NCBI RefSeq assembly: GCF_008801815.1 | Contig: NZ_VZOX01000014.1 | Length of the DNA: 64,000 bases | From: Edwardsiella anguillarum | Lineage (GTDB): Bacteria; Pseudomonadota; Gammaproteobacteria; Enterobacterales; Enterobacteriaceae | Reading direction: 5' to 3' (one strand) | Part shown: piece by piece, positions 33,785-44,664 of the stretch | How the letters are laid out: every line of letters starts with the position of its first letter | Numbering within the stretch: the stretch's first letter is position 1 | Notes under the pieces: generated by a model | Database searches by the model: none | What the model saw: only the letters and a program-made list of their open reading frames with translations | Told to the model about the DNA's origin: nothing | Program-made: the position numbers and the translations under genes

Positions 33785-36700
33785 TCACACCGGCTGATAT
33801 TTCTTAAAATTCTCCGCCTGCTCCAGCACGCTTTTATACACCTCATCATTGGCGACGGGCGGGAAGCCGAAGCGGTGCAGCAGCAGGATCAAATCCACCT
33901 TCAGCTTGGCTTTGATGTCATCGCGGTTGCTCCAGTCCGGATACTGGGTGGAGTCATCGACGGTGACCTTCATGGCCTTGGCCAGCGCCAGCATCTTTGT
34001 CTCATCATAGGTAAATTGATACTTCTCACACATATGATTCAAGATATCGAGAAAGGCCTTCTCCTCCATATCGATGCCGAGATCGGTAAATGACAGCATT
34101 TCCGTTTTAATGTCATAAATCATATCGGTGACTTGCTGGGTAAAGGCATCAAACTCTGCGCCATTGAGCACGTCATTTTCCTTACGCTCATTGTATTGCT
34201 CCACCAGCGCGGTAAAGCGTTTGGAGAAGTTAATCCCCTGCAGCTGGTTCACCTTCTTGAACTCGCTGATGGCCTTGCCCAGCATCTTTTGCAGCAGCTG
34301 CATTTTGGTATTCGGCAGCTTGATTTTGTCGATGCGCGCCAGATAGTCGTCATCAAAGATATCAATCGACTCGGCAGCGCTATCGCCCAGCGTAAAAATG
34401 GCCTCAACCCCATCGGCGCGGAGCGCCTCGGCAATCATTTCGCGTACCCGTTGGTTCATCTGCGCGGTGTCCGGCGCATCGCCCTTGGTGAGCTTGTACA
34501 CGATGGAGCGCACGGCAATGTAGAAGTGAATATGGTCCCGCTGCGCTGGGCTAATCGACTCACTGCCGACACAAATGTCATAAGCCGCTTTGAGGCGTTT
34601 CACCAGCCCCATATAGCGCCGCTCCCGCTGTTTGGTTTGCAGTACAAACTCCGCCGCGCGGTTGAGGCAGGCCAACTGCCGTGTCGGTTCACCGCTAAAG
34701 TAATCGCCGCTGTCAAAGGGGTGAAACAGCGTGGCCAACAGGTCGAGGTGATTACGCACTTCAATCAGGGATTGCCCAATATCTTCGATATTGGCCTCAT
34801 CCGCCTTCGCGTACATCGCCAGCGCCATGTTCATGCGTGATTTAATCCCGATGTAATCCACCACCAGCCCTTTCTCTTTCCCTTCAAACTTGCGGTTGAC
34901 CCGCGAGATGGTCTGGATCAGGTTATGCTTTTGCAGCGGTTTATCGATGTAAAGGGTATCGAGCTCCGGCACATCAAAGCCGGTCAGCCACATATCCACC
35001 ACAATGGCGATTTTGAAGTTGGACTGCGGGTTCTTGAACTGCTTGTCCAGCTCCTTGCGGTACTCTTTGCTGCCCAGCAGGTTATACATCGGCGCATCGT
35101 CATCTTTGCCACGGGTCATCACCAGGTTGACCATCGGCAAGGCCAGCAGAGTTTCCCGCTCTTTGGCGCTAAGCTTAACCCCGTCCATGGCCTGTTTGGC
35201 TGCAAACCACGCCGGGCGCAGCGCCTTTATGCACTGGTAGAGGTCATAGGCAATTTCCCGGCTGGCACAGACAAACATCGCCTTGCCGGTCACGGTGGCG
35301 CCTTCGCGCACCCGCTCCTCGTAGTGGGCGACAACGTCATTGGCCAGCGCCGCCAGCCGGTCGGGATCGCCTAGAATGGCGTGCATACTGGCCGTGGCCT
35401 TCTTGCTCTCTTCTATCTGGTACTCGCTGGCCCCCTGCGCCTCACACGCCTGGTAGTAACGCTCTATCTCCTCTAGCTTGCCGTTATCCAGCGCCACTTT
35501 GGCCGCGCGCCCTTCATAGACAATGCGCACCGTGATGCCATCATTGACCGATTCGGTCATGGTGTAGCTGTCGATGGCCGGGCCGAACACCGCCAGCGTG
35601 GCATCAATCGGGGTGCCGGTGAACCCCACATAGGTGGCATTGGGCAGAGAGTCGTGCAGGTATTTGGCAAAGCCGTAGCTTTTTTTGTAGGTATTGGCGT
35701 TAAGGTCCAGGCGCACCTTCTGATCAAGGTTGACCTGGCTGCGGTGCGCCTCATCGGAGATACAGATGATATTGCTGCGCTCAGAAAGCCGTTGGATATC
35801 TTCGGTAAACTTATGAATGGTGGTGAGAAAGACCCCGCCGCTGGCCCGCCCGGCCAGCTGTTCGCGCAGATCCTGGCGGCTTGCCACCTTCACGATGTGC
35901 GCATCACCGATATAGCCGCTGGCGTTGCAGAATTGCCTGGCCAGCTGCTCATCCAGATCGGTACGGTCGGTGATCAGAATTAAGGTCGGGCTTGAGAACT
36001 CGACGCTTTTCATCAGCAGGCGCGCCAAAAACAGCATGGTGTAGCTCTTGCCACAGCCGGTGGCGCCAAAGTAGGTGCCGCCCTTGCCACTGCCGCCGAT
36101 ATTGACGCCCTGTTCATTAAGCTGCTTACGCTCTTTCTTGATGTTGTAGTAGAGCTTACGGGCGGCGTAATACTGCGGATAGCGGCAGCAGATTTTGATC
36201 TCGCGCTTAGCGGTATCGGGGAAGAAGATAAAGTTTTTCAGCACATCAAGCAGGCGCAGGGGGTGGAACAGCCCCTGAATCAGGGTGTACAGGGCGTTAA
36301 TTCCCTCTTTCTCGTTCGACTCGCTGCCGCTGATTTTGCGCCAGGCGTAGAAAAACGGATACGGGGCAAACAGGTTACCCAGCCTGGAGTTCACCCCGTC
36401 ACTGACAATACACAGGGCGTTATAGACAAACAGCTGCGGGATATCGCGCCGGTAGCGTACGCACAGCTGCCGCCACGCATCATGGGGGGTGGCCGCCGCT
36501 TCACGCACCGCCGATTTAAACTCGAACACCACCAGCGGCAGCCCGTTGATATACAAGATCGCATCGGGGATGCGGGTCTGGGCACCGCCGTCGCGGCTCT
36601 GGCCCTCAATCTCCAGCTGATTCACCAGCCGGCAGCGGTTGCGGGGGGCTGCGGGGGGCAGGGGAGCACCGCAGAACAGCGCCGCCAGCCCGGCCTCCAG

Positions 36701-37063
36701 CGCGCGGGTATCCAGCAGCTCGATATAGAGATCTTTTTGTTCAGCGTCATCGCGCTTAAACAGAAAGCCATTGCTGAGCCACTGGCAGAAGGTTTTGTTA
36801 CTGGCGTAGAGGTCACTGGCCGACAGGCTTTTAAGCTGCCTGAGGATACGGGTGATTTCATTCTCGGTAATGCCGTCATCCTGATAGCGGCAGGCCAGAT
36901 AGTGGCGCAGGTCGGCCTCAATCAGTACCTCTCTCTTGCTGCTGCGCGGCACCGTCTCACCAAGGTGATGCGGGTAATAGGCCTTACCCTGCGCATCCTG
37001 GTGCTCGCCGAGCAGGTCGATAATGGCCTGTTCCAGCTTGGCTTCCGTGAAAATATGGCTCAT
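33785..37063 (-). CDS. hsdR: Type I restriction enzyme R subunit
   Basis: 1092 residues. Translocase and nuclease subunit of a type I system; cleaves unmodified DNA far from the recognition site. N-terminal nuclease motif: I-P-D-A-I-L-Y, then V-V-F-E-F-K (D...E-x-K, near residues 165-180). Superfamily 2 helicase motor: Walker A FGATGCGKSYT near residue 333, DEAHRS near 437, and a later GFDVPELDT motif. The C-terminal helical region contacts the methylase. Last gene of hsdM-hsdS-hsdR on the - strand; 64 bases separate it from hsdS. Confidence 0.95.
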   Translation of the reverse strand: MSHIFTEAKLEQAIIDLLGEHQDAQGKAYYPHHLGETVPRSSKREVLIEADLRHYLACRYQDDGITENEITRILRQLKSLSASDLYASNKTFCQWLSNGFLFKRDDAEQKDLYIELLDTRALEAGLAALFCGAPLPPAAPRNRCRLVNQLEIEGQSRDGGAQTRIPDAILYINGLPLVVFEFKSAVREAAATPHDAWRQLCVRYRRDIPQLFVYNALCIVSDGVNSRLGNLFAPYPFFYAWRKISGSESNEKEGINALYTLIQGLFHPLRLLDVLKNFIFFPDTAKREIKICCRYPQYYAARKLYYNIKKERKQLNEQGVNIGGSGKGGTYFGATGCGKSYTMLFLARLLMKSVEFSSPTLILITDRTDLDEQLARQFCNASGYIGDAHIVKVASRQDLREQLAGRASGGVFLTTIHKFTEDIQRLSERSNIICISDEAHRSQVNLDQKVRLDLNANTYKKSYGFAKYLHDSLPNATYVGFTGTPIDATLAVFGPAIDSYTMTESVNDGITVRIVYEGRAAKVALDNGKLEEIERYYQACEAQGASEYQIEESKKATASMHAILGDPDRLAALANDVVAHYEERVREGATVTGKAMFVCASREIAYDLYQCIKALRPAWFAAKQAMDGVKLSAKERETLLALPMVNLVMTRGKDDDAPMYNLLGSKEYRKELDKQFKNPQSNFKIAIVVDMWLTGFDVPELDTLYIDKPLQKHNLIQTISRVNRKFEGKEKGLVVDYIGIKSRMNMALAMYAKADEANIEDIGQSLIEVRNHLDLLATLFHPFDSGDYFSGEPTRQLACLNRAAEFVLQTKQRERRYMGLVKRLKAAYDICVGSESISPAQRDHIHFYIAVRSIVYKLTKGDAPDTAQMNQRVREMIAEALRADGVEAIFTLGDSAAESIDIFDDDYLARIDKIKLPNTKMQLLQKMLGKAISEFKKVNQLQGINFSKRFTALVEQYNERKENDVLNGAEFDAFTQQVTDMIYDIKTEMLSFTDLGIDMEEKAFLDILNHMCEKYQFTYDETKMLALAKAMKVTVDDSTQYPDWSNRDDIKAKLKVDLILLLHRFGFPPVANDEVYKSVLEQAENFKKYQPV

Positions 37064-37127
37064 GGCGTTGTCTTTCTATCGTAAGGTCAGAAGGCTGCCA
37101 TACGCTGGGCATGGCAGTCTGACAGGG

Positions 37128-38552
37128 TTAACAGTCGGTATCGCCGTCGGCAAGTGTGCCGTCATCACTAAGGCGCAGTTCGCCGGAGATCAGTTTAGGG
37201 AGTAGCGTGTCTCTGACATTGGCTAGTGAAATAATTTCATCTGAGTTAGTTTTTAATTTCTTAAACGATGTTGAAACTATACCCGCAAACTTATTCATAA
37301 TATTTTGTGGCGGTATCACAATAAAATAATCATCGAAGCAACTATTTTGAACACGCTGACGCCCAGATGAGCCGACCATACTTTGCATAGCGTGCTGTCT
37401 AAATTTTTCGTCTCTAGATAAACAGGCTACATAAGTGCAATCAACAAACTCATTGCCGCGTAGCACGATAAATTCAGTTGAGCCAAAGCCACTTTCATCA
37501 TCAGAGAGAAAATCAACAAATCCTGTTTTCCCATTTTGCAAACATGGGGTGATACGAGCAAATAACACATCATGCTGCTTGAACTTTGCTCCGCCAGAAA
37601 ACGCTTTTCTATCCACATCTTCAATTGAATAGCCTGTTACAGGAAGAGACTTCATATCAACAAATGCAGCCATCTCACCTTTGGCTAATTTTACCTTGGG
37701 ATTAACAGTAATCGCCTTAGAAACTGAACGACCTGACCACCCCTGCGGCACCCATCCACCAAGCCCTAATGAGGGCTCTTCGCACGCTTCAAAGGCGGCA
37801 GGGAATAACTGACGAGTTTCAGCCGGTAATGGCGTAAAATCTGGCTGCCCGCGCACAATTTTGCGCTGCTCGGCGCGGCGCAGCAGCGCTTCGGGCAGAT
37901 CGCTGTGCTCTGCAAAGAAACCGGCATCCAGTGCGTTATCTACCACCGGATCAAAGTCGACAAACCATGACTTAAACAGCGCCTGCGCCATTTGTTCGAG
38001 GGTTTGGTTGATTTGGCGATTGATGTGCGCTTTATCGTCAAGCCTTTTAATCACTTCCCCAATGACCTTTCGAACATTTTTGGGAGGAAGCCTGAACTCA
38101 AAGTTTTTAATTTGTTTACCACTAATGTGCGGAACTGCAGTACCTGTCTGAATTAGTTTTACATACTGAACAAAACTATAAGAAGAAATAATATATCGGA
38201 TAAAATCCTGATCTGATGAATCTTCACAACGTAGACAAGCTACTCGTTGAACCAATAAGCAAGGTAAGTCATTTTCATTAATCTGAGCTGTTTTCAATCC
38301 AGCTTCTATCCAAGGGCGATCCATAGCTAAAATGACGTCACCAGTGCGAAGATAATAATTTCGCTCTTTAGAACCTATTTTATCGTCTGGAAGCATTTTG
38401 ACGTTTTGCCAGTTCAATGTTCCTTGCGCAATATTATCTCCACGAAGAAGCTTGACACCATCAACCTCGGAGTAATCTTTACTTTTAAATGGATGCCCAG
38501 TAACGATTTGAACAAAATCACCAAGCTTAATTAAAGGCCACTTACTCCCCAT
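37128..38552 (-). CDS. hsdS: Type I restriction specificity subunit S
   Basis: 474 residues from the ATG at 38552, which overlaps the hsdM stop. Two target-recognition domains: the first covers about residues 1-160 (opens WPLIKLGDFVQIVTGHPF), the second about 255-410 (opens W-V-P-Q-G-W). Each is followed by a helical conserved spacer (VIGEVIKRLDDKAHINRQIN... and the matching C-terminal helix LKTNSDEIISLANVRDTLLP). Each recognition domain reads one half of a bipartite site. The recognition domains are clearly AT-richer than the spacers, as is usual where domains are exchanged by recombination. Confidence 0.95.
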   Translation of the reverse strand: MGSKWPLIKLGDFVQIVTGHPFKSKDYSEVDGVKLLRGDNIAQGTLNWQNVKMLPDDKIGSKERNYYLRTGDVILAMDRPWIEAGLKTAQINENDLPCLLVQRVACLRCEDSSDQDFIRYIISSYSFVQYVKLIQTGTAVPHISGKQIKNFEFRLPPKNVRKVIGEVIKRLDDKAHINRQINQTLEQMAQALFKSWFVDFDPVVDNALDAGFFAEHSDLPEALLRRAEQRKIVRGQPDFTPLPAETRQLFPAAFEACEEPSLGLGGWVPQGWSGRSVSKAITVNPKVKLAKGEMAAFVDMKSLPVTGYSIEDVDRKAFSGGAKFKQHDVLFARITPCLQNGKTGFVDFLSDDESGFGSTEFIVLRGNEFVDCTYVACLSRDEKFRQHAMQSMVGSSGRQRVQNSCFDDYFIVIPPQNIMNKFAGIVSTSFKKLKTNSDEIISLANVRDTLLPKLISGELRLSDDGTLADGDTDC

Positions 38553-40161
38553 AACCCAGCGCCTCCATATTGGCGCGGATCGCCGCATCCAGTGCCTGCG
38601 CCTCATTTATCTGGCGATACAGGGTTTGCGTCAGCTCTCGCATCTTGGTTTCAAAGGCGACGCCATCATCTGCCACCTCGGCGGCCCCCACATAGCGCCC
38701 CGGGGTCAGCACAAAGTCATTGGCCTTTATCTCATCCAGGGTGGCGACCTTGCAAAAACCGGCGTGATCCTGGTATTCACTGATACTGATTTCGCCCGCC
38801 TTAACGCGACGCTTCAGTTCGCTTTCTGAGCAGCGCCAGGCATGGAAGGTATCGGCAATACGGGCGATATCGGCGGCGGTCAACTCTTTGTTGGTGCGGC
38901 TCACCATGGTGCCCAGCTCGCGGGCATCGATAAACAGGGTTTCACCGCTGCGGGCACGGTAGCCGTAGCGGGAGTTGGCCTGTTTGCTTTTGCTGATAAA
39001 CCACAGGCATACCGGAATCTGGGTGGTGTAGAACAGCTGCCCCGGCAGGGCGATCATGCATTCAATGCGGTCATCTTCAATCAGCTTTTGGCGGATTTCC
39101 CCTTCGCCGCTGGTGTTGGAGCTCATTGCGCCGTTGGCCAGCACAAAACCGGCGGTGCCGTCGACACTCAGCTTGGCGAGCATGTGCAAAATCCAGGCAT
39201 AGTTGGCGTTGCCGGTCGGCGGGGTTCGAAAGCCGGCAAAGCGCGGATCATCGGTTAGCTCGGACTCGCTGCGCCACTCTTTGAGGTTAAACGGCGGGTT
39301 GGCCATGATAAAGTCGGCCTTCAGATCGGGGTGCTGATCGGCAAAGAAGGTATCCGCCGGGCGCTCCCCCAGATTACCGATCAGCCCGCGGATCGCCAGG
39401 TTCATCTTGGCCAGCTTGTAGGTGGTGGTGGTCAGCTCTTGGCCATAGATGGCAATATCTTTGCTCTTGCCCTGATGGCTTTCGACAAACTTGAGCGACT
39501 GCACGAACATGCCGCCGGAGCCGCAGCAGGGGTCATAGATTTTGCCCTCATAGGGCTCCAGCATCTCCGCCAGCAGCGTAACCACCGACTTGGGCGTGTA
39601 GAATTCGCCGCCGCCTTTTCCCTCGCTGGCGGCAAAGCGGCCGAGGAAGTATTCATACACCCGGCCCACCAGGTCCTCTTCGCTTAGCTGGCATTCGCTG
39701 GCCAGCGTATCGATATTCTCGATGGTATCGATCAGCGAGGCCAGCTTCTTCACCTCTAACCCCTGACGGGAGAAGTAGTTATCCGGCAGTGCGCCGGTTA
39801 GCGCGCTGTTGCTTTTTTCAATGGTGGCAAGCGCGCTATCAATAATCACCGCGATATCGTCCTGCTTGGCGCGCGCCTTCACATAGGACCAGCGTGCCAC
39901 CTCCGGCAGGAAAAACACGTTATCCTGCTGGTAGAACACATCCATATCGACAAAGGCTTCTTGCCCGTTGGCAATCAGCTGTTTCCGCTTGGCCTCAAAC
40001 TTATCGGTGATAAATTTAAGGAACACCAGGCTGAGCACCACGTGCTTGTATTCGGAGGATTCAACGCTGCCGCGTAGCTGGTTAGCGGTATCCCACAGGG
40101 TCTCTTCAAAGCCTTTCTTATTGGCGTTTTTTTTGGCGTTGTTTGCTGGAGCTTTAGCCAT
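38542..40161 (-). CDS. hsdM: Type I restriction methylase subunit M
   Basis: 539 residues from the ATG at 40161; a GTG one codon upstream is less likely. N6-adenine DNA methylase. N-terminal helical HsdM_N domain (opens with a Lys/Asn-rich tail, then L-R-G-S-V-E-S-S-E-Y-K), SAM-binding motif DPCCGSGGMF near residue 207, and catalytic NPPF near 287. With HsdS it methylates the host site; with HsdS and HsdR it restricts. First gene of the operon. Confidence 0.95.
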   Translation of the reverse strand: MAKAPANNAKKNANKKGFEETLWDTANQLRGSVESSEYKHVVLSLVFLKFITDKFEAKRKQLIANGQEAFVDMDVFYQQDNVFFLPEVARWSYVKARAKQDDIAVIIDSALATIEKSNSALTGALPDNYFSRQGLEVKKLASLIDTIENIDTLASECQLSEEDLVGRVYEYFLGRFAASEGKGGGEFYTPKSVVTLLAEMLEPYEGKIYDPCCGSGGMFVQSLKFVESHQGKSKDIAIYGQELTTTTYKLAKMNLAIRGLIGNLGERPADTFFADQHPDLKADFIMANPPFNLKEWRSESELTDDPRFAGFRTPPTGNANYAWILHMLAKLSVDGTAGFVLANGAMSSNTSGEGEIRQKLIEDDRIECMIALPGQLFYTTQIPVCLWFISKSKQANSRYGYRARSGETLFIDARELGTMVSRTNKELTAADIARIADTFHAWRCSESELKRRVKAGEISISEYQDHAGFCKVATLDEIKANDFVLTPGRYVGAAEVADDGVAFETKMRELTQTLYRQINEAQALDAAIRANMEALGYGE

Positions 40162-40576
40162 CACTTAGTATCCACGATGAATCAGTCAATTTGCGGTTTA
40201 TGATACCAGATAGCGCTCGCCTGTTGCAGGGGACGTGCAGGTAATCCATTGACAGATCACTCTATCTTGAACTAGGGCACGCTACGCCCCCGGCGCTGAG
40301 GCACGGATAGCGCCGCCCCGGGCGGCCAATGGCGGCGGGCCGGTTAGGGGCAAGGGCGGGGGTAGGCTAGGGGCCGTGCTCTTGAAGCGTATGACCCTCT
40401 TGGCGGGGTGGCCCCGGGCCGCAGGGGCGCGTTCTTTGGTGCGGCAATGTGCGGCCGCGGCGATGGCGGCGTGGGGCGCGCCTGCGCGGGGTGGGGGGCA
40501 TCCAGGCTGAAGCGTGTCGCTGGCTGGGGGATAACGGGCAGGCCGATGGGCGCGCCGACGCGCGCCCGCTCCGGTT
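40162..40576. other. 415-base GC-rich intergenic region
   Basis: Lies between the hsdM start and the atoB stop. The first ~100 bases are mixed and should contain the hsd promoter; the rest is very GC-rich, with many G runs and no coding pattern. One copy of a dispersed repeat lies at 40452-40495. No intrinsic terminator for atoB was assigned with confidence. Confidence 0.45.
40452..40495. repeat. Dispersed GC-rich intergenic repeat, copy 2
   Basis: Shares CGGCCGCGGCGATGGCG and the closing GCGCGGGGTGGG with 29664-29706, same orientation. Confidence 0.4.
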
Positions 40577-41761
<1,185 letters not shown>

Positions 41762-41794
41762 CTTCTTTTCCTTAAAAACGGGGAGAGGGCGCGG

Positions 41795-43117
41795 TCAGAA
41801 CAGGGTCAGACCGATGACAAAAATGACGCCGGAGAACAGCAGGGCGGTGATGCAGTAGCCCATGATGTCGCGCACCCCGAGCCCGGCGATGGCCAGGGCG
41901 GGGAGCGCCCAGAAGGGCTGCGCCATGTTCATCCACTGCTCGCCGTAGGCGATGGCCATCACCGATTTACCGAGATCGGCCCCCAGGGTTTGCGCGGCGG
42001 GTAGGACGAACGGCCCCTGAATGACCCAGTGGCCGCCGCCGGAGGGCACGGCAAAGTTGATCAGCGCAGAGCTGAAGAAGGTCATCAGCGGGAAGGTGTC
42101 CTTATTGGCCACGTTGATGAAGAACTCGGTGATCAGGCCACCGAGGCCGGAGTGCTCCATCATCAGCTGGATCCCGGCGTAGAACGGGAACTGAATCAGA
42201 ATGCCGGCGGTGCTACGCGCGGCGGCGCTGATGGCGCGCATATAGGCCATCGGCGTTTTGTGCAGCAGCAGACCGGCGATCATAAACATCATGTTGACGG
42301 TGTTGATGGTGATGTTGAACCCCTTCTCGACGAAGTAGATCCCCAGATAGGCGATGCCCAGCGCGCCGATGATCAGCGCCAGCGTCCGGCTCTCTTCCAG
42401 CTTCTCCGACGGGGGGGCGTCGGCCGGTAATCTTTTTTGGAAATCGGCCTCCTCCTGCAGCAGGGCCGGATCGATGCTGACGACCTCCGACGGCCTGGGG
42501 GTCATCAGGCGGGTAATAAAGGGCATCACCACGATCAGGGCGAGGGTGATAAACAGGTTAAAGCCGGTGAAGAGGGTATCGCTGACCGGAATTAACCCGG
42601 CGACGTGCTCCACCGGGTTACCCGGGGTGGCCGCCAGCAGGGGCATCGAGCCGGAAAAGCCGCCGCCCCAGGTCAGAAAGCCGATGTAGGCGCAGGCGAT
42701 CAGCAGCGGGTAGTCGGAGCCCGGCACGCGGCGGGCGACTTCGCGGGCAAACATCGCCCCCACCACCAGCCCAAATCCCCAGTTGATGACGCAGGCGACG
42801 GAGCCGAAAAAGGTCACCAGCATCACGCCCTGGGCGGGGGTTTTGGCGGCCGACGCGGCGGTGCGCAGTAGGCTTTTCACCGGGGCGGAGCTCGCCAGCG
42901 CGTGGCCCGTCACGATGATCAGCGCCATCTGCATGCCGAACGCCAGCAGGTTCCAGAAGCCGTCGCCCCAGAAGCGCACCATGCTGAGCGGCGTTTGCGG
43001 CGTCAGCCACAGCGCGATGCCGAAGGTCAGCAGGGTCAGCAGCATGGCGAAAATCAGCGGATCGGGCAGCCAGCGGCTGACGAAGCGCGCCATAAAGCGT
43101 GAGATGCGGCCAATCAT
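41795..43117 (-). CDS. atoE: Short-chain fatty acid transporter AtoE
   Basis: 440 residues, about a dozen hydrophobic segments, inner membrane. Takes up acetoacetate and short-chain fatty acids. The N-terminal pattern (basic start, then WLPDPLIFAMLLTLLTF) and the cassette position between atoA and atoB match E. coli AtoE. The start overlaps the atoA stop (ATGA); 33 bases separate it from atoB. Confidence 0.93.
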   Translation of the reverse strand: MIGRISRFMARFVSRWLPDPLIFAMLLTLLTFGIALWLTPQTPLSMVRFWGDGFWNLLAFGMQMALIIVTGHALASSAPVKSLLRTAASAAKTPAQGVMLVTFFGSVACVINWGFGLVVGAMFAREVARRVPGSDYPLLIACAYIGFLTWGGGFSGSMPLLAATPGNPVEHVAGLIPVSDTLFTGFNLFITLALIVVMPFITRLMTPRPSEVVSIDPALLQEEADFQKRLPADAPPSEKLEESRTLALIIGALGIAYLGIYFVEKGFNITINTVNMMFMIAGLLLHKTPMAYMRAISAAARSTAGILIQFPFYAGIQLMMEHSGLGGLITEFFINVANKDTFPLMTFFSSALINFAVPSGGGHWVIQGPFVLPAAQTLGADLGKSVMAIAYGEQWMNMAQPFWALPALAIAGLGVRDIMGYCITALLFSGVIFVIGLTLF

Positions 43118-43764
43118 GCGTCACCTCGCATGATCAGCAGATCGGCGGCGACGTCAAAATGGGCCTCGGTCTTCGCGCGCAGGGTGGCCAGATCGCACCC
43201 TGCGGCGAGTTCGGTCAGCCACATTTTACCGTCCGTAAAGCGGAATACCGCCAGCTCGGTAACCAGCACATGCACCGCATGGCGGGCGGTGAGGGGCATG
43301 GTGCAGCGGCGGAGAATTTTGGCCGATCCATCCTTGGCGCAGTGCTCCATCGCGATGATCACCCTGCGTGCTCCGGTGACCAGATCCATCGCCCCCCCCA
43401 TGCCCGGCACCATTTTGCCGGGAACTACCCAGTTGGCGAGGCTGGCCTGTTCATCGACCTGCAGCCCGCCCAGTACGCAGGCGTCCACGTGGCCGCCGCG
43501 GATCAGGGCGAACGACAGCGCGCTGTCGAACATGGCTGCGCCCGGCAGGATCCCGCAGGGCTGTCCCCCGGCGTTCACCAGGTCGGGGTGGGCGGCGGTG
43601 ACCGGCCCCAGCCCCAGGAATCCGTTTTCCGATTGCAGGGTGATGTGGATGCCCTGCGGCAGATGGTTGGCGACCATTGTCGGCAGGCCAATGCCCAGAT
43701 TGACGATGTCGCCATCGTGCAGCTCTCGCGCCACGCGGCGCGCAATACGCAGTTTCGCATCCAT
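43114..43764 (-). CDS. atoA: Acetoacetate CoA-transferase beta subunit AtoA
   Basis: 216 residues. With AtoD forms the enzyme that moves CoA from acetyl-CoA to acetoacetate. Family features: NLGIGLPTMVANH near residue 22 and SENGFLGLGP near 45, which carries the catalytic Glu of the S-E-N-G motif. The start shares one base with the atoD stop (TAATG), so the two subunits are coupled. Confidence 0.95.
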   Translation of the reverse strand: MDAKLRIARRVARELHDGDIVNLGIGLPTMVANHLPQGIHITLQSENGFLGLGPVTAAHPDLVNAGGQPCGILPGAAMFDSALSFALIRGGHVDACVLGGLQVDEQASLANWVVPGKMVPGMGGAMDLVTGARRVIIAMEHCAKDGSAKILRRCTMPLTARHAVHVLVTELAVFRFTDGKMWLTELAAGCDLATLRAKTEAHFDVAADLLIMRGDA

Positions 43765-44426
43765 TATTTATTCTCCTGAGGCAGGACGATATGGTCGATG
43801 ACCGCGCCGGGCGTCACGATGTGGTCAGGCAGCAGGGCGCCGGTCTCCACCAGCTCGTCCGGCTCAGCCAGGGTGACGTCGGCGGCGAGGGCGATCAGCG
43901 GGTTAAAGTTGCGGGCGCTGAGCTGATAGGTCAGGTTACCCAGGGGGTCGGCGCGATGGGCGCGGATCAGCGCCAGATCGGCGCGCAGCGGACGCTCCAG
44001 CAGCCAGGTTTTGCCGTCGAGCTCTAGGGCCTGTTTGCCCTCGGCGACGACGGTGCCGACGCCGGTGGGGGTCAGAAAACCGCCGAGTCCGGCGCCGCCG
44101 CAGCGGATCTGTTCAATCAGGGTGCCCTGTGGAACCAGCTGAACCGCCATCTCCCCGGCAATCATGCGCCGCCCGGTTTCCGGGTTGGTGCCGATGTGGG
44201 AGGCGATGACGCGGCTGACCCGCCCGTTGACGATCAGCGGGCCGATGCCCGTATCGACAAAGGCGGTATCGTTGGCGATCAGGGTCAGGTCCCTGACGCC
44301 GGACTCCAGCAGGGCCGAGATCAGGCGGGGTGGGCTGCCTACGCCCATAAAACCGCCCACCATAATGGTCATGCCGTCGCGAAACAGCGCGGCGGCACTC
44401 TGTAAGGTAATCAGCTTGGTTTTCAT
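43764..44426 (-). CDS. atoD: Acetoacetate CoA-transferase alpha subunit AtoD
   Basis: 220 residues, partner of AtoA. Family features: the glycine-rich opening VGGFMGVGSPP near residue 22 and ERPLRADLALIRAHRAD near 145-160. First gene of the operon; behind it lie a sigma-54 promoter and an AtoC palindrome. Confidence 0.95.
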   Translation of the reverse strand: MKTKLITLQSAAALFRDGMTIMVGGFMGVGSPPRLISALLESGVRDLTLIANDTAFVDTGIGPLIVNGRVSRVIASHIGTNPETGRRMIAGEMAVQLVPQGTLIEQIRCGGAGLGGFLTPTGVGTVVAEGKQALELDGKTWLLERPLRADLALIRAHRADPLGNLTYQLSARNFNPLIALAADVTLAEPDELVETGALLPDHIVTPGAVIDHIVLPQENK

Positions 44427-44471
44427 TATTGTTCCCTGTTACGTACTTTAATTTAGGTACCTAAAGGGAAT

Positions 44472-44487
44472 AGCAAGCCGGATGCCA
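44472..44487 (-). promoter_or_regulatory. Sigma-54 promoter of atoDAEB
   Basis: On the - strand the sequence reads TGGCATCCGGCTTGCT: a -24 TGGCA at 44487-44483 and a -12 TTGC at 44476-44473, with the correct spacing for RpoN. The predicted start is near 44462, about 36 bases before the atoD ATG. AtoC, the activator encoded next door, is a sigma-54-dependent regulator. Confidence 0.8.
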
Positions 44488-44573
44488 GAGTGGCCGGAGG
44501 AGAGGGTTATTGAATATCTTGTTGAATAATATGAATTATATTTGATGTCGCCGCGCGGCGGTGAGCAGAGGTA

Positions 44574-44612
44574 CTGTGCAGCGCTTTGCGCACTGTGCAA
44601 AATTCTGCATAG
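44574..44612 (-). promoter_or_regulatory. AtoC-binding palindrome upstream of atoD
   Basis: Two roughly 19-base half-sites in inverted orientation: on the - strand one begins CTATGCAGAATTTTGCA, and the other ends GCGCTGCACAG. It lies about 110-150 bases upstream of the predicted start, an enhancer distance. From memory, the E. coli atoDAEB enhancer is an inverted repeat of two 20-base halves with near-identical sequence at about -146 to -107, so both sequence and position agree. Confidence 0.8.
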
Positions 44613-44664
44613 CAGATTCTGGTCGCGCTCGGCGCGCCGTCGCTATGGGCGGCGCCTAGGGCGA

